Under the pieces are notes generated by a model, which did no database searches, was not told the origin of the DNA, and worked only from the letters and a program-made list of their open reading frames with translations. From Sycobia sp. Sy_11 (lineage: Eukaryota; Arthropoda; Insecta; Hymenoptera; Epichrysomallidae): 64,000 nucleotides of DNA. Location of the stretch: contig JACCIC010000004.1 of assembly GCA_018907035.1 (NCBI GenBank), forward strand, positions 6,439,001 through 6,503,000, read 5' to 3'. Positions 12,566 to 26,759 of the stretch are shown here, piece by piece (position 1 is the first letter of the stretch; each line of letters starts with the position of its first letter). The position numbers and the translations under genes are program-made.

Positions 12566-15500
12566 TGAGAAATGGGGTGTATATTGGCGATGAAGCGTAG
12601 CGCCATTACAATCGGAGTGGGACGGCTTTCGAGCTTCGACCATTACACCGATATGCTTTTGATTCTGGAACGACAGATAGAGGAGCGGCACTATCAAAAT
12701 GCGTGATGGGACGCTAAAAGAGTTTATCTTCGCAGGACATTTACGCATTGAATTGCATACATAGCAAAAGTGTAATTAAAATACCTGGGTCGATTATCTG
12801 TACGATAGATCGTCAAAATACGGTTAGCATAATTACAAAGTGGAATTATGGAATATTAATTTAAAACTAGTTCGTTAAGAGCGATTACTAAAGGAATTTC
12901 AACCTTTGGGTAAAAAAAGTTTCGAAAGTTCAATTTTCGAATTTATTCTTGAAACTAAAACTAGACCGAATAGTAGTGAATTTTTTTTTACCACTTACCA
13001 ATCTTCATGAAATATGAAGTACTGAACAACAATTTTCATTTATTATACCTTTTAGATTTAACGAAGGGCTGATCTTTAATGAGAATAAATTATTACTCTT
13101 CATAATGAAATTGGTGTATGTAATTGCATTATTATTGTGTAAAAGCGCCCTATCAAAGTTCCATTTCATTTAGTCACGAGAGGACGAGGCGCAATATTAT
13201 CGCACGTTGCATAGCCGTGCCCCTGTCGCCTGTCGGCTACAGCAATAACGCGAGCCCGCACAGCAGCGAGATAAATTTATTCAACTCGCGAGAAACTGCG
13301 TTCATCATCTTTCTATCTCTCCCCGATTCTGTCTTTTTATTTTTTGCTCCCTTTTTTCCTTTTTGCGATCATTAACGAGAGCGAGATTTTTTCACTACGT
13401 CGTCGTTTTCCAGGACGGCTGATCGATCCTCCGTCGAACGTCGCCATAATTGATTCGTTATTGGGGAGGTGTGTGTATGACGAAGAGAAAGAGTGCGAGA
13501 GAGACTACCTATTCGTCTCTCTTTTAGTCGATCAACGGATTTAAGCGTTGGAAGGAGAAGAGAAGAGGAAGGGAGAACGAGAGAGAGAGAGAGAAGCGCA
13601 CGATTAACGACAGAACAATGAATTTTCGTTCAAGAACAGGCCGGTTTAAAGAGTACAATAAGAAATTGATCTTGTGTAAATTTATATTTATCGAACGTGA
13701 ATTGTATTGGACATAAATTTGGAACTTTAAATTTAACGTAAGTCGAGAATTAGAACACGAAGGGCATAGTCTGGTCATATTTACAAAGAACAAGCCGGTC
13801 ATATTTATAAACATTTATCTAACTCGACAAAGTCTGATAATATTTCTAAACGTTAAATAAAATAATCCGTATAATAAATTCAGTTAGTTTAAATGTAGTT
13901 CAACTATTCCGGACATTGGTAAAAGTTACTAGAATGAATTCTAGATTGAAAGAGGGGTTGTTGAACCTTGGAAAATATTTTGAGTAATTTTTATTTGAAT
14001 GCTCCACAATTTCGCAAAGTAGTATATTAATAGCCTCTTCGAGATATATTATTTTTTAAACATGTTTTAATATATATATATATAAGATCCAAACAAATTT
14101 ATATGTAATGCAGTTTCTATACACTTATATCAAAATTATATATCAAAGCAGCGCCTCAGCAGGAGTTTTCAAGGACCAAAAAATTGAATGTAGCATATTT
14201 ATTCTGATTTTAGAACTCTTATATTAATGAGAAATTATGGTACAATTGCTTTTAACAATTAGTTGAAGGGTATGAAATGTATAACAACCCATATTAGCGT
14301 AATTAATATTATAGGAATTCAGCATATAATGAAACCTTACATTTGGTTTCGATTACGATTGAAATTGAAAAGCAAAAATTTAAAAAAAAACAGTACAGAG
14401 GAAAAGATCAATATTATTTTATTTATTAAAGACGATTAAGAGAATTTCTTAGCTTTTATTTGCTGTTTATTTAACATCTTTACATCATAGATTATGGAAT
14501 TGTAAGATAAATTAATTTCCATTACAGTTTGACAGTTTTCAATCAATCCAAGTCTACCGTTCTACAAGGCACATATTAATTTCTATGTTTAATTTAGCGA
14601 CTTTTGCATCTTATTCTGGATTGATTAAATGTTAGTAGTATATAACTTACTATTAGTTATTGTTGAATTTAATAAAATATTGTTTCATAGTAATGCAGAA
14701 TTTTCTTTGTAAGAATCATAATATTTTAGCATTTCATCTAATTTCAGATGACATTTAAGCCTTAATAACATGTTTTAGATATTTCTCAAGATGGACCTGA
14801 TTATATAAACTGAATCGGATAGTAATTTATACAATTTATGTACTAGATTATTGTTTTCTACTGATTACGTTATATTAAATCGTATATTTTATTATAGAGT
14901 AGACCTTGGTCTTTACTGATAAGGAATATGGCTAAAGAGAAAAATAGAGTCCTGGCCTGTATTTTAGAGATATATCTCAATTGTGCACTTAACTAATACA
15001 GCAAAAAAGAGACGATTCTGTAAATCTTAGAGGTGAAGAAACGGCATCCTCAAAGTTATGCACACTATGCTTGATTGAGAGTTGTAAAACGTTGAATCGA
15101 AAGCCCTTAGTGCAGCTACTTTTGAGGGAAATATTAACTATAGTCAGTCAATACCAAGAACTGAATTCATCCAAAATAAAGTCAGACAATTATTCAATGT
15201 GGGCTTCCTTGGAAAGGTGTGACTTATAAATGCGATCAAGCAACATTTGAATAGCAATGCGAATTCTGACAAAGTGTCGCAACGAACTCTTGATGAAATT
15301 GGGATGATAAAATATATAGAACTCTATAAGAAATCAGTTGCATCGAAAATCGTAGGAACTCGTTTAATCCTGGAGGCATTTTTTTCATTCTGTAAAGGCT
15401 TACCTAGCTGTCAATGCTTTTAGAAAGTTATAGAAAATGTATAAAGTTCGAGTATATTCCTATAGTTACTAGAATTCGCACAATCTGTCTCATGCTCGAT

Positions 15501-17702
15501 GGAACTGGTACAATGAGGTCGACAGAGAAACTATGTAGTTGCCTGCGAGAAACTAGTTGCCTCCGAAATACGTTGAAATGACGATTAGTTGCTGGTTAGT
15601 AAATGGCTAACACCCTCAAGAACAGTGAAAGTGTCCTTAATTTACAATGGATTTCGACAGGTACAAGTTAGGTATAGGATTTAAGAGGATTTTAATACTG
15701 CAACCCGGACATGGTGATTAAAAAGGCCGTCTATCGACAAGTTGATGGACAGCCTTTTGAAAAAAATGGCTAAATCATCAGAATATGTTTATGGATTATG
15801 ATTGCGAAAATTGAAAAGTTACATAAAAGCTGTGCAATTTGCATGAAACGAGAGTTTGTCCATAATGATCATAGGATTTCTAATAAGATGTGCCACTAAT
15901 GTCTTGGCGATAGAAACAGAAATACTACGGAAAATGAGTTATAAGTGAAATACCATGAGATAAAGTGTCTACATTTATGGTTCTGGACATGGAAAGGTTC
16001 GAGAAAATACATTATTATTCGAAACAAGGGATCATTGACCAATCTCTATAATTTGAAAAACATAGCGAGGTCCAAGAATAAAGTAGCCGTACTACTTTAT
16101 TAGCTACTAGTGTAGATTTTTAAAAGAAAATAACCAAGAAACTGTTCATGTGCTTATAGATGTCTGCAATACCTTCACTTCTATGTACATAAGGATACAT
16201 ATACATATACGTAACGATAATACTATATATAATACATAAGAATAAAATTTAATCATAAGTGTTGAATCCTAAACATTTAACATAGTTAGAACGGTAATTT
16301 TGTATAAATAAGCTAAATAAAAAATAGTTAAACGCATCCATTAGCACAAGCAAATTACCTTTCAAATCTTCAACAGAGAAGAAGAAAAAAACCATAACGT
16401 GGCGCGCCAGTCGAACGAGCGGAGCATTGCATAATGTGCAAGTATAGATGCAGACGGGATCCGATAAGACTCGCATTAGTAAGTATACACTTCTGGGTGC
16501 ATAGATTCGCTCGCGCGCTATCGCGCGACATGAATTTCGCGACGGTATGTGCGAATGGGAAATTTCAAATTCACGAGGGGAGCGCGATAAACGGCGGAAT
16601 GAATTTCTAAATGTAAATTACATCACGACGTATAATTGTTATATACGTTTCATCGTTAATGTGTTTATGTTTATAGATGAAAATTTCATGAATTTTAATT
16701 GCCTATATTTAATTCATAAATTAAATAATCTTTTATTCGAGTATCATTAACAATGAACAATGAAAAATTTTTTAAAAAATGTAAAATTCGTTCTAGCTCT
16801 TTTCCAACTTTCGCGGTCTGGTTATCTTTATGGTTGCTAACTTGAAACTGTTATAATGGATATAACAGTTTTACGACCGCATATTTTACAAAAGACACTT
16901 CCGTTATTTAGAATTTAAACTAATTTTAACAAATTTACAGCAATATAGTCTTTGAACGTTATTCACTGAAAAATAACCATTAATTCTTTTAATAACAATC
17001 GATAAGATAATCAGATTGATAAAGATAGTCTAAACAATTAAATTCACTCTGAGTGTACGGTAATATACGTTTATAATTTAATATATCTGCATAGTGATAT
17101 AAACTTTCATTTTATATGTAAGAAATAAGAAATTGAGTAATTTCGGCAGTGTTGGATGAATATAATAAAAATAAGTATAAATATGACATAGAACATTAAA
17201 TCGACAAATGGATAAAATAGAAGTCTTACAGTGTTTTAAAAGCGTTAAAAATAAATAAACTACATATCCTATTGTCAAAACTAAATTAGCTGTACAAAGA
17301 TTGTATATGTCAGAAAGTTAATTTTACGGCTCTTTGTGTTGTTGAAAAAAAATTTTTTCGATATCGTACTTTCCATGTTACTAAGAATTTTTCATCCATA
17401 TGAATTTTTCTCTGTCTTAAAATTTGATTTTGAAATTTGTTTTGAGGAAACAATCAATTACAGTTCAATACAGAATATTAATAAACTTCGGAAATTATAA
17501 TCAAGCTCAAGCAAAATGCCCTCCGAATTAATGAAGTAGCCATCGGAACTTGAACCACAACAAAAGCTCATGGTCGCATGCATCGATGTAAATCAATAAA
17601 GGAAGTTTAAATTAAAAAATGTCTTTTCAATATACGCGTATATATACAAACGCCCCAAGTACAAAACCAGGAAGTTCGCAAAATATGCCACGTGAAAGAC
17701 GA

Positions 17703-17729
17703 CTAAATTCCACTCGCAGTGGAATTTAG
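17703..17729. repeat. Perfect 12-bp hairpin with 3-base loop
   Basis: CTAAATTCCACT is followed by CGC and then its exact reverse complement AGTGGAATTTAG. There is no T run after it on either strand that would suggest a pol III terminator. The function is unknown. Confidence 0.8.
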
Positions 17730-18277
17730 TAAATGTACAGTAGGTGGTTAATATCTGGGACAACCCCTTCGCAATTACTATCGGCTTTATTTCGGTACAA
17801 TCGACATTGTTAATTAATGATTATCACTGTTATATATGTTTAGGAAAAAAATCAAAGAATTCAAGAAAGCGATATAAATAAAATACAAATGATGAAGTAA
17901 AAATATAGAGAAACTATTTCATCTCCAGATCAAAATGTAAATACTGATAACTCGCAAATGATAAATTTGAAGAAATTAACTTCTCCTTGAATAATGTACA
18001 ATTCAAAATTGAAAGTGATTTACATCTTTCCACGGGGAAAAGACTACAAAACTTTATAAATTATCTATTTGCCACAGATAGCACACTGTAAATGATGAAA
18101 AATTATCTTTAAAATGCTAAAAAATATATAATAAGACATCTTTTCACAATGTGAAGTCTAAGTTTACCAAAGTATATCATATATACTTTGTTTATTAGTC
18201 GATTCTACTGACAATGCAATTCAAATAGCCAGAAGAACGTTAATATAACGAAAATAATGAATTCTGAAATAAGTTAC

Positions 18278-18299
18278 AAAAAAAAAAAAAAAAAAAAAT
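18278..18299. repeat. Poly-A tract
   Basis: Run of 21-22 A. No upstream retroposon body was recognised. Confidence 0.9.
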
Positions 18300-19349
18300 A
18301 GATGAAGAATAACAGAGAACCCGAATAGAAATAGTAGGCATTACATCTTAAATCAATATCCACACCTGGATGTATCAAAATAATTAAAAGCATAAAATAA
18401 ATATAATAATAAAACGGCATGAGTGTACGTAAGATTTTCCATCGGATTGTTCTCCATTCAAAATCTGAATTGGAATTTTTTTTAATAAAAATTGGTCTTT
18501 CGTCATCGTATAATTTCAGAATGTCAATTCGACATATTGTTAGTCTCTGATCTCGATATAATGAGCACGAATGCATTAATGCTATATATGAATTCTTTCA
18601 CGCGCTTTTTATAAAGAATAAACTGTTACTATATTATAAAAGTTCGTAAGAAGTTGAAGTATTCCCTCAATTTCTAGCAGTTCCCGCATACAATTTACGA
18701 GACCCACGATAGTTCGCGATGCATATATGTAAAAATAACATTCCGAACGACACCGACTAGTTAATATTTTTTCAACTTTGTCAAAAAGAATGGAAATTCA
18801 CGTTGTCTTACTTTATTTCCATTGTCCATTACAGGCACGCAACCGAACGATAAAAGCGTGTGCGCTTTTGTTAAACGCGCTTCGATTCATTTGTACGCCC
18901 GCGCTTGTAAATTCCGACAAAACTCTATTTGTAGCGGCAGATCAACAATTAACCATTCATCCCGAAATCCGTCGCAAAGCTCGTTTCGTCCTAAATCTCC
19001 CGAATCATGGTACTCTCATAATTATTAACTTATATGCGTGTCTAGTCTGAAATTCCATATGTTTATCTCGCGACAAAATTATATGTGGCATTACCAAATG
19101 GTTTATCGCGCTTTCGAAACAGTGATATTTATATATACTAAAATTTGAGTAAGCTGTTACGCGAATATGAACGTTCCGTGTCGCACTGTACATTGTAAGC
19201 TTTTGCATCGGCCATAATCATGTACAACCCGAGAGTGTTGTATAACCCTTTTACCGACAACGCAAAACAATGGAACCGTATAAGCTATAGAAAGTCCTCT
19301 GCTGATTGGGTATTTCATGGGGGTTGAACAGCGTGTGATTTTTGATGCA

Positions 19350-19355
19350 TGTATG

Positions 19356-19396
<41 letters not shown>

Positions 19397-19421
19397 GTAT
19401 ATATGTATATATATGTATATA

Positions 19422-19460
<39 letters not shown>
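19350..19460. repeat. (TA)n with GTAT interruptions
   Basis: About 110 bp compound array in which TA runs alternate with evenly scattered TG units, as in an ageing microsatellite. Confidence 0.95.
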
Positions 19461-19463
<3 letters not shown>

Positions 19464-20620
19464 ACAAGTAATACAATGTCCGAATAAACCAACCGGGTTG
19501 GTACTGGCGCGATAAAATGAATCTAATTGTGATGTATAATTCGTTGATTTTGATTATGGCTATCCAGAGAAATAAGCGTTAAAAATAATATCGACTGCGG
19601 TATGGTTAATGATAATCAATGGTAACCGAAACGCGACACGCCTAATTTTCATACGAATTATTTCTTTATTAAATGGATTTATATAGCATTATATATGTCT
19701 CCGTTTGCATGCAACAGCATGCCCGCGACAATGTACTTCGGTTATTCATTTTCGTTGAGGGGTAAAACTTGGACAAATGGAAGTTATTTATTTGGAGAGC
19801 GTAAAAAAGGCATTTGCAATAATTATGCAATGATTATAGTTCAAGGATGTTGCACTGTATATATTGATTCTGTGAATCTGTGGGTCGACTTCAACATATT
19901 GTTAACGGGGCTATTCGATTATCAGTTTATTTGGAAAGTCTTGAAATTGTTATCACATATAAATGAAGCGAGATTATCTTTATCATAATATGATCATTAT
20001 CATTATATATCATCAGAAAGATGATCATAGCTATACCATGATCAAAATTTAAAATCCGAAAGTTTGAGCATTTTACACTTTGTCTTATAGGATTCGTTAT
20101 ATACAAATAAAATTTGAGTCTAGCACTTAGACGATTTACTTGATGTTTTTCTCTAAAAAAAAACATTTGATTAAGATCGGCCATTCGAATTTCATAGCGG
20201 AATTTCACAGACCCTAGATCGATCTTGTTTAACTATCCTAAGTGAAGGACACAATTTCAATTGATCCTGATGAGTGATTTCAGTTGCCAAACATCGAAAT
20301 ATATATATACAGTGATATGCGTCGGTCCAATTTGATCCTGCACTCACGTATCGCTGTATACGCGATCATACATACAGCTGCTCTATGTGTCTATGCAAGG
20401 ATGTACTAAAATGCTGTTTTTCGGGAACGAATGAAGTAACGTAAAGATAGTGCAAGAGATAATATATGGAGCATAAATCTCGGCTCCGTGTTCTATTGAT
20501 ACATTTCCAATCAGGATAAGCCCACTTAAGTTAATAATTTGTATTGGTCAATAAGAATAAATCGAATTAAAATTCATACTCAAGTATACTTGTACAACAT
20601 ACTTGTACAATTCATATTTA

Positions 20621-20674
20621 TCTCCCTCTCTCTGTCTCTCTCTTTCTATCTCTCTCGCTCTCTCTCTCTCTTTT
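20621..20674. repeat. (CT)n-rich tract
   Basis: Imperfect CT repeats with TTTCTATC and CGCT interruptions. Confidence 0.9.
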
Positions 20675-21696
20675 TAAGTTCCCTTTCGCAAGTTTTTTCT
20701 TATTTTCGTTGCTTTGTACTCGAATGATTTTTAGATCAAAAATTGGACAGCTTTTTGAGTGACACAGTGCGAAAAGTGATGAAATATCGGCTAATTACCG
20801 AGAATTAAAGAAAAAATAGAACGCTGAATCATTTTTTTTTCATTTTTATCAAAATCTTGTTCATGAAGAACGGTCCTTGCATAAAACACGTCCGCGTTTT
20901 TTTTTGCAGTAGTGGAAAATTTGTAAATGAAAAATTATATTAAAATCTAAGCTCTTACGCTCTCTGAATTCTTCGTTTGGTAAATGTCTTGGCAGTGATA
21001 TAGTTGCGAACCTAACTTTGAGAGAACACTCGTTTGTGAGCATCGATAAACAGATTGACGACCAGGCAACACGAAGAATCAAAGTATATATATATACGTA
21101 TATAATATTATAGAGCTGACAATCCGGGAAAATTTATAGGGGCTAAAGCGAACCTTATATCGCATAATAGCCATTTATATATACTTTGTACAGCCGAGCA
21201 CGTCGATGAGTCTTTATTCATATACTCGCGCAATCGAGACCAACGTAACGTTTTTTTTTCTTTCACCAGTATTATAACGCTCTATTGAAATACGGGATCG
21301 ATTTTATATTTCCACGCCATTAACGTCGTTCGACTCGTCCCCTATATATATATATATACATACTCGACGATCTAAACGATCATCGAGAACGGCCCACTCG
21401 CGCGCCCAGACACTTCCTTACAGGAGGATAATCCGCGCTGAGTTTATCGGGAATATTATTATCTTGGAATCGTAAAAGTCAATCGGCGGCCCTCCTCGAC
21501 CCCGCCTGGCGTAAGCGAGGCAGGGGTGAAAAAGCTCAGTGGATTGTAAGCCGGCACTTCCGGGAATGCTAAGCGGCATAAAAGGAGTAATGTCCGAAGG
21601 ATGAGGTCCGCGCGCTTACAGCTACAAAAAAAGGGAAGTTAAAATCGAAACTTTGCTCCTTGTTCGTGGAAGTTAATTCACAATTTTATTCTCTTA

Positions 21697-21701
<5 letters not shown>

Positions 21702-21751
<50 letters not shown>
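21702..21751. repeat. (AT)n microsatellite
   Basis: AT run of 50 bases. Confidence 0.97.
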
Positions 21752-21753
<2 letters not shown>

Positions 21754-23819
21754 GTACGTGTAGCGACATATTTAAAGCGCATAAGACCACGCTCTATAAA
21801 CGCTTGTTTTGCCCTACGAACGCTCTCTTAAAAATAATATATATGGTACATAAAGTACGATAATGAAAATATTCCTATTACTTCTTCATTGACGCGTTCG
21901 TATAGTATATAGTTCATGGTGAATAATAAATTCAATGTTATACGTATATTTCATATTACGTAGTTTATACGATATTTAAACTGTCGACGTTTCATCGAAT
22001 TAAACAAGAAAGAAGAAATATATTTTATTAAAATATAAATCGTATTAAGATATATGTATTAAGCATAAACCGTATAAGAAATATATTGTATTAAAATATA
22101 ATCTATTATATACATTGAACGGAAAAGTAACATCGTGATCGGCTTCAGTTTATCCATCGTAAAAAGGTTATCGAGAAGCTGATAAGTAGAGATGGTCATC
22201 AACGAGTCAATTCGGGACGATGCTGGACTTATTCATTTAATTAATATATATTCACGAGAGAAATATAGAATTTCTTTCGCGCTTGAAAGATTCCACACAT
22301 TACGACGTAAAACATCGACAATATCTCTAGTCGATCAAGCCAAATGTGGGATTTTACTTTATAAGAAGTATCCAGAAAAGATTTTTTTGAATAAAACAAG
22401 TCAAAATCATAAATTCAAATTATTCCTGTTTGTGCGTTTTGCCCTCAGTTACATATTATTTCAAATCATCCGCCAGTTAAAAATTATTTCTTGCCTAAGT
22501 AAAGTGTGTAACATTTCAAGTGTTGGATGTGCAGAATCGACAACTATGGACAATGTGCACAGTATATATGAAAAAACTAAAATAAGAATGTATTTGACGA
22601 ACTTATTATTAAGAAAAATCTAAATTATATCACGCATGACAGTTAAAGCAAGACCTGCTTTTTAATGTTCTTCCAACAATGGGCGATAAAATGTTGTTTT
22701 CTTCCGGTACATTTTTTTCGTATCTCAATCTCTATTAGAAAAATCATTTCTTTACTGATTAATTATTTACATTAATTTTTATTATACTTCTATAAGTAAT
22801 AACAGGCTCATATTATTTTATTCGAGTACTATTGTTGTACTAGAGTTATATTGTTTGTGTTTTTAAAAATTTACATTGGTTATGTAAAAATAATTTTCAA
22901 ATGATTTTCAACAAACGATAGATTATATTAATAATTTCTATTAATTAAGTTGGTAAATTAAAACGCGGAAATATATTTATTATATAAAATCTTAGTTTGA
23001 AAAAATAAACAGAATTCTAGAATTCGAAATTTTTAGAAGAATCGGAATGAAAATTGTTTATTTACAAGTTATTCGTCTTTCTGATCTTCATTTTCTGTTA
23101 AACAATTTCAACAGAAATGCACTTAGATGATTTTTCACTGAAGAACCAGATCAAATCCCGTGCTCATTCTCATGAACGAAGTTCCGATCCTCACCTTGCC
23201 GTTTCGTAAATTGTGACGCTCGTTTAGACTAAATTGAAGTGTATTTATTTTCCGCATTAAAGAGCAGCGCGAGGCGAATCTGAAGAATGGATTGTATGGG
23301 CTGTATGAAATATTCATGTATTTAAAGTATAATGCAAATTCCCGGGCATTCAATAAAACCAATAAAACTTTGCCGGGAATTTCAGCCACGGGCTATATAA
23401 CTCCTCTTCGCGAATATTTTACGTCGGGTCAAAAGTCGCTGTCACAAACTTTATTTTGATTAAATTTTTTCATTCCGTAATAACGATTTTATTAAAGTCG
23501 GATTAAGGTATTAAGAAATCTTGCAAAGTAGCTCTTCCTTTTTTTAAATTTAAAGTTATTCATTCTTTACAAATAATTTTAAGAACTTTACCAATTCAAT
23601 TTCTCGTTTAATTGACTTTTCAGCATGTCGAATATGAGTGCATTAATATTTAAATTTTAATTCTTAAATACTATTTGTTCAATTGATAAATCCTGTCGAA
23701 TCCCATGATAAAATACAACAAGGCTAATCAAAAAATATAATTCGAAATATACGCTGTACAGTATATTTCGCTGATCGGAATCGAATCGAGCGTCCAATCG
23801 TCTGCCTTTCGTATGTGCA

Positions 23820-23820
23820 G

Positions 23821-23875
<55 letters not shown>
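23820..23875. repeat. Poly-A followed by (TA)n
   Basis: About 15 A then about 40 bases of TA. Confidence 0.95.
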
Positions 23876-23876
<1 letters not shown>

Positions 23877-24520
23877 TTCATAGCATCAATTTCAGCGGGA
23901 TCAATTCGCGATATCACGGGTCTATTTTTCAACTAAGAGATAATCGCCTTCAGAAGCCGACGTTGAAGGATTCACGGAGTGGAATGGGGCGGGGGGGGGT
24001 TGGCTCGTACGCAAGAATGCTAAGGGATATCTTGCGGTGATTAATACAATTCAGCGTATTTTCTATTATTGATCAATGACGGCCGAACAAAGTGATCGGC
24101 GATTTTTCGCGGATCGTATTGCCCGGAACGGATAAAACGACCTTTTTCTTGTAAAACTCTGTAGTGAGAAAAAAAATTTTTTTTTCCCCGATCACTCAAA
24201 GATTAGAAAATCCACGGAACTTTGCTTAGACCGATTGAAAATGAAGAAATCATAGCAAAAGACCCGAGTATTCGTCTCGAATTTGCCTCGTTCATTTGTA
24301 GATAGAATTTAGCTACGAAATAAATCAAAATAGTCCGCTCATTTGTCTATTTCGCGATAGAATTCGACACGTCAAAGAGTTATTTTGACGGCAATGCCAC
24401 AGGGTTCGCCGCCCAGATTCCATTTTCCACATCGGGTTACCGAGGAAGTTCGATAAAAGCGCATATACGTTGACGTACGTTGGGTGACAACTTTTTTCTA
24501 TTCTTCCCGCACTTTATACA

Positions 24521-24521
<1 letters not shown>

Positions 24522-24562
<41 letters not shown>
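24522..24562. repeat. (GA)n microsatellite
   Basis: About 20 GA units without interruption. Confidence 0.97.
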
Positions 24563-24566
<4 letters not shown>

Positions 24567-25204
24567 AAAGAAAAATCATTCTCTTGTCTTGGCTGTCTAC
24601 ACGCTGGCTCGTTTTATAGTATGTACGAAAAATTGTTCGAGTACTTTCAATCGAGACGAAGTAAATTTTTTGTTCCTATAATTATATTAAAAGTTACGAT
24701 ATGTATACGAGTTTAAGCAAATTTTCTTTTCTTTGCTGTTTAATTTTGAATTTTATCGTAATACATGGAATGTAGTCGTTTTACAAAGCACGCGTAAGAA
24801 GACAAAAAACTATCAATCTTGCACAAGAAATGTATCAATTATAATACTATATATATAATATTTTATAATATTTGTATCTTAGCCAATAAACAAATTAATA
24901 CAATAAATAATTCTATGCTAGTTAATTGCATAAATTTAACATCGAAGGATAAAAATATACTGGAAATTTGTTCGAGCTGCAATCAAAACATTCTTTAATA
25001 ATTGCATGTTAAAACAAAAACAATACTACGTGAATCTGAAAGCTGGGATGAAGGAGTATTTCAAATTCTTCAAAGTCTATTAATCAAAGTGTAGAATGCA
25101 TAAAGTAAGGAATGTATATCGCTGTATTTATATCGCTTTTATCGCTGTACCCACTTCCGTACAAATGCCTTCGACTTTCTCATCTGATATTCGATATGAT
25201 CAAC

Positions 25205-25500
25205 ACAATCATGCTGGTTTACGATGAATTACTTCACGTAGACGCCTAAAAACTGCCAAGTAGTACTCCTTATTGACCGCTTCATCTCCTAGAACGAATT
25301 CATGGTAAACCACCCCATGGTAATCGCAAAAAACGATAAGCGTCACCTTAATTTTCGGTGAATGTACGACTCGCATGAGGCAAGTTTTTAACGACTTCAC
25401 AACCTTCACTGAATACTTCGTGACACTCAAATACTTGCGTTCGCGTTAAAGTAGACTGCCCAACACATTTCTGCAACTTTTTTAACGATTCCGTAGCCAT
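25205..25500 (-). pseudogene. Mariner transposase fragment
   Basis: The minus-strand ATG at 25500 opens MATESLKKLQKCVGQSTLTR, continuing TQVFECHEVFSEGCEVVKNLPHASR. This is the DNA-binding N-terminus of a mariner transposase, with ESLKKLQKC and RTQVFE as its marks. Near 25350 the frame ends and an overlapping frame carries KIKVTLIVFCDYHGVVYHEF and VNKEYYLAVFRRLREVIHRK, the block between the first and second catalytic Asp. The first Asp region is deleted, and everything after REVIHRKPA, including the last two catalytic residues, is lost. It is inactive. Confidence 0.85.
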
Positions 25501-25671
25501 AATTGCATTGGAAATACACAATATCAAGCAAACTCGTTGATCAACTTTTTTCCGTAGTCAATATCGCTGGACAAACTTTTTGCGTCGTAAATAAACACCT
25601 GACAAACACGTACTAATGGAGATATGGCACTCAAATTTCACACGAAGATTAAGAAAGGTTGTGACAATATA
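25205..25671 (-). mobile_element. Truncated mariner element of a second type
   Basis: Reading the minus strand, the 5' side begins near 25671 with TATTGTCACAACCTTTCTTA, followed by an untranslated leader and a transposase start at 25500. The matching inverted end was not found to the left (24.9-25.2 kb), so the element is truncated at its 3' side as well as internally deleted. It differs in sequence from the element at 5118-6034. It lies in the GPCR intron on the same strand as that gene. Confidence 0.8.
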
Positions 25672-26759
25672 GGAAAAAAAATTTTATCGATTCAGTTTAC
25701 GCGCAGAGTTTAAATGCATCAGTCCGGGTCAAATTTGATCATATATAGTTTAGTTTAATATTGGATCGTAAGAATTTAGCAGCCTCTGAATACAATATTT
25801 TGGGATCTTTCGGATAGATGTAAAGGAACACAGTTCACACAATTCTCTTTTAAATGATCAACGACAACTGAATCTGTTTTTCTGTGGATAATGCATCAAG
25901 GACAAAGACTCCTTTTATCGGCTCGCGACTCTTAGATGAAAATCTTTGATTGCCTGTCAGTAATGTGGACCACGCTTTTACTTGACTGACTGTACGTCGT
26001 TAATAATCAAATTTGCCATTACGGTCCTTTTTGAAATTTACAGCATCGATAAATTGTTGTGATAGAATCACCATAAAGAATTTCAAATTGTATGTATATA
26101 ATAAAAAAAACTGCTTAATTGATTGGTTAATATTATTCAAACATTAGGTAAATAATAAAGAACGAAGATTCTCGTGGAACTAGACGACACATTATCGCAA
26201 ATACTAGGAAGGACTAGGCTCCGCTCATTTTATGAGAGTCAACCAAGAAAAAAGAGAAAAAAGCGCAAATCTTCTGAACTTCACAGTTTTTGAAGTAATT
26301 CAGGATTGTTAACAGAGTAGCAAGTGTCTTGGAAATTACTAAGCAATGCATTCAATTGGTATTCCGAGCATAATTTTCCAAATCACTTCATTCCAAATTT
26401 TGAAGGTATTAGAAAATGTACAAATTGGATCGCTTTCTTTGCTCGCCTTTGTAATTAACATGATTAATGATTAATATGAATATAGTAAATGTTCCGCTTG
26501 TCTCCATATTAAATACGACATAATTAAGTAATTTTTCATCTAAAAGGTTTCTCTGCGGGCGTTCTATGTAGTTATTCAACATTCGACGATCCGTGAACTT
26601 CGTTAACAACCTATATTTATTCGTGTACAATGCACGCATATTTATTTCCATGCCAAATTCTCAGGAGAAATTATATACATATATATATTATGTTACTACA
26701 TTAACAAAATTAACGACTCGTTCGGGTCTCAAATATTCTCCGGCGAATTAAAGAAAATC

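Larger units (their letters stand above)
6037..25204. other. AT-rich intronic DNA without recognised genes
   Basis: This part of the 26 kb intron holds the microsatellites, CpG patch and hairpin listed separately. The stretch 14.9-16.1 kb is less AT-rich and contains broken frames (for example LINAIKQHLNSNANSDKVSQ near 15.23 kb) that may be an old repeat or retrocopy, unrecognised. A 143-codon frame at 22192-22623 matches nothing known to me and is probably chance. Confidence 0.5.

Noticed and set aside
22192..22623. 143-codon plus-strand frame
   Set aside because: It has AT-rich codon use like the background and no recognisable domain, and frames of this length occur by chance in 64 kb read in six frames.
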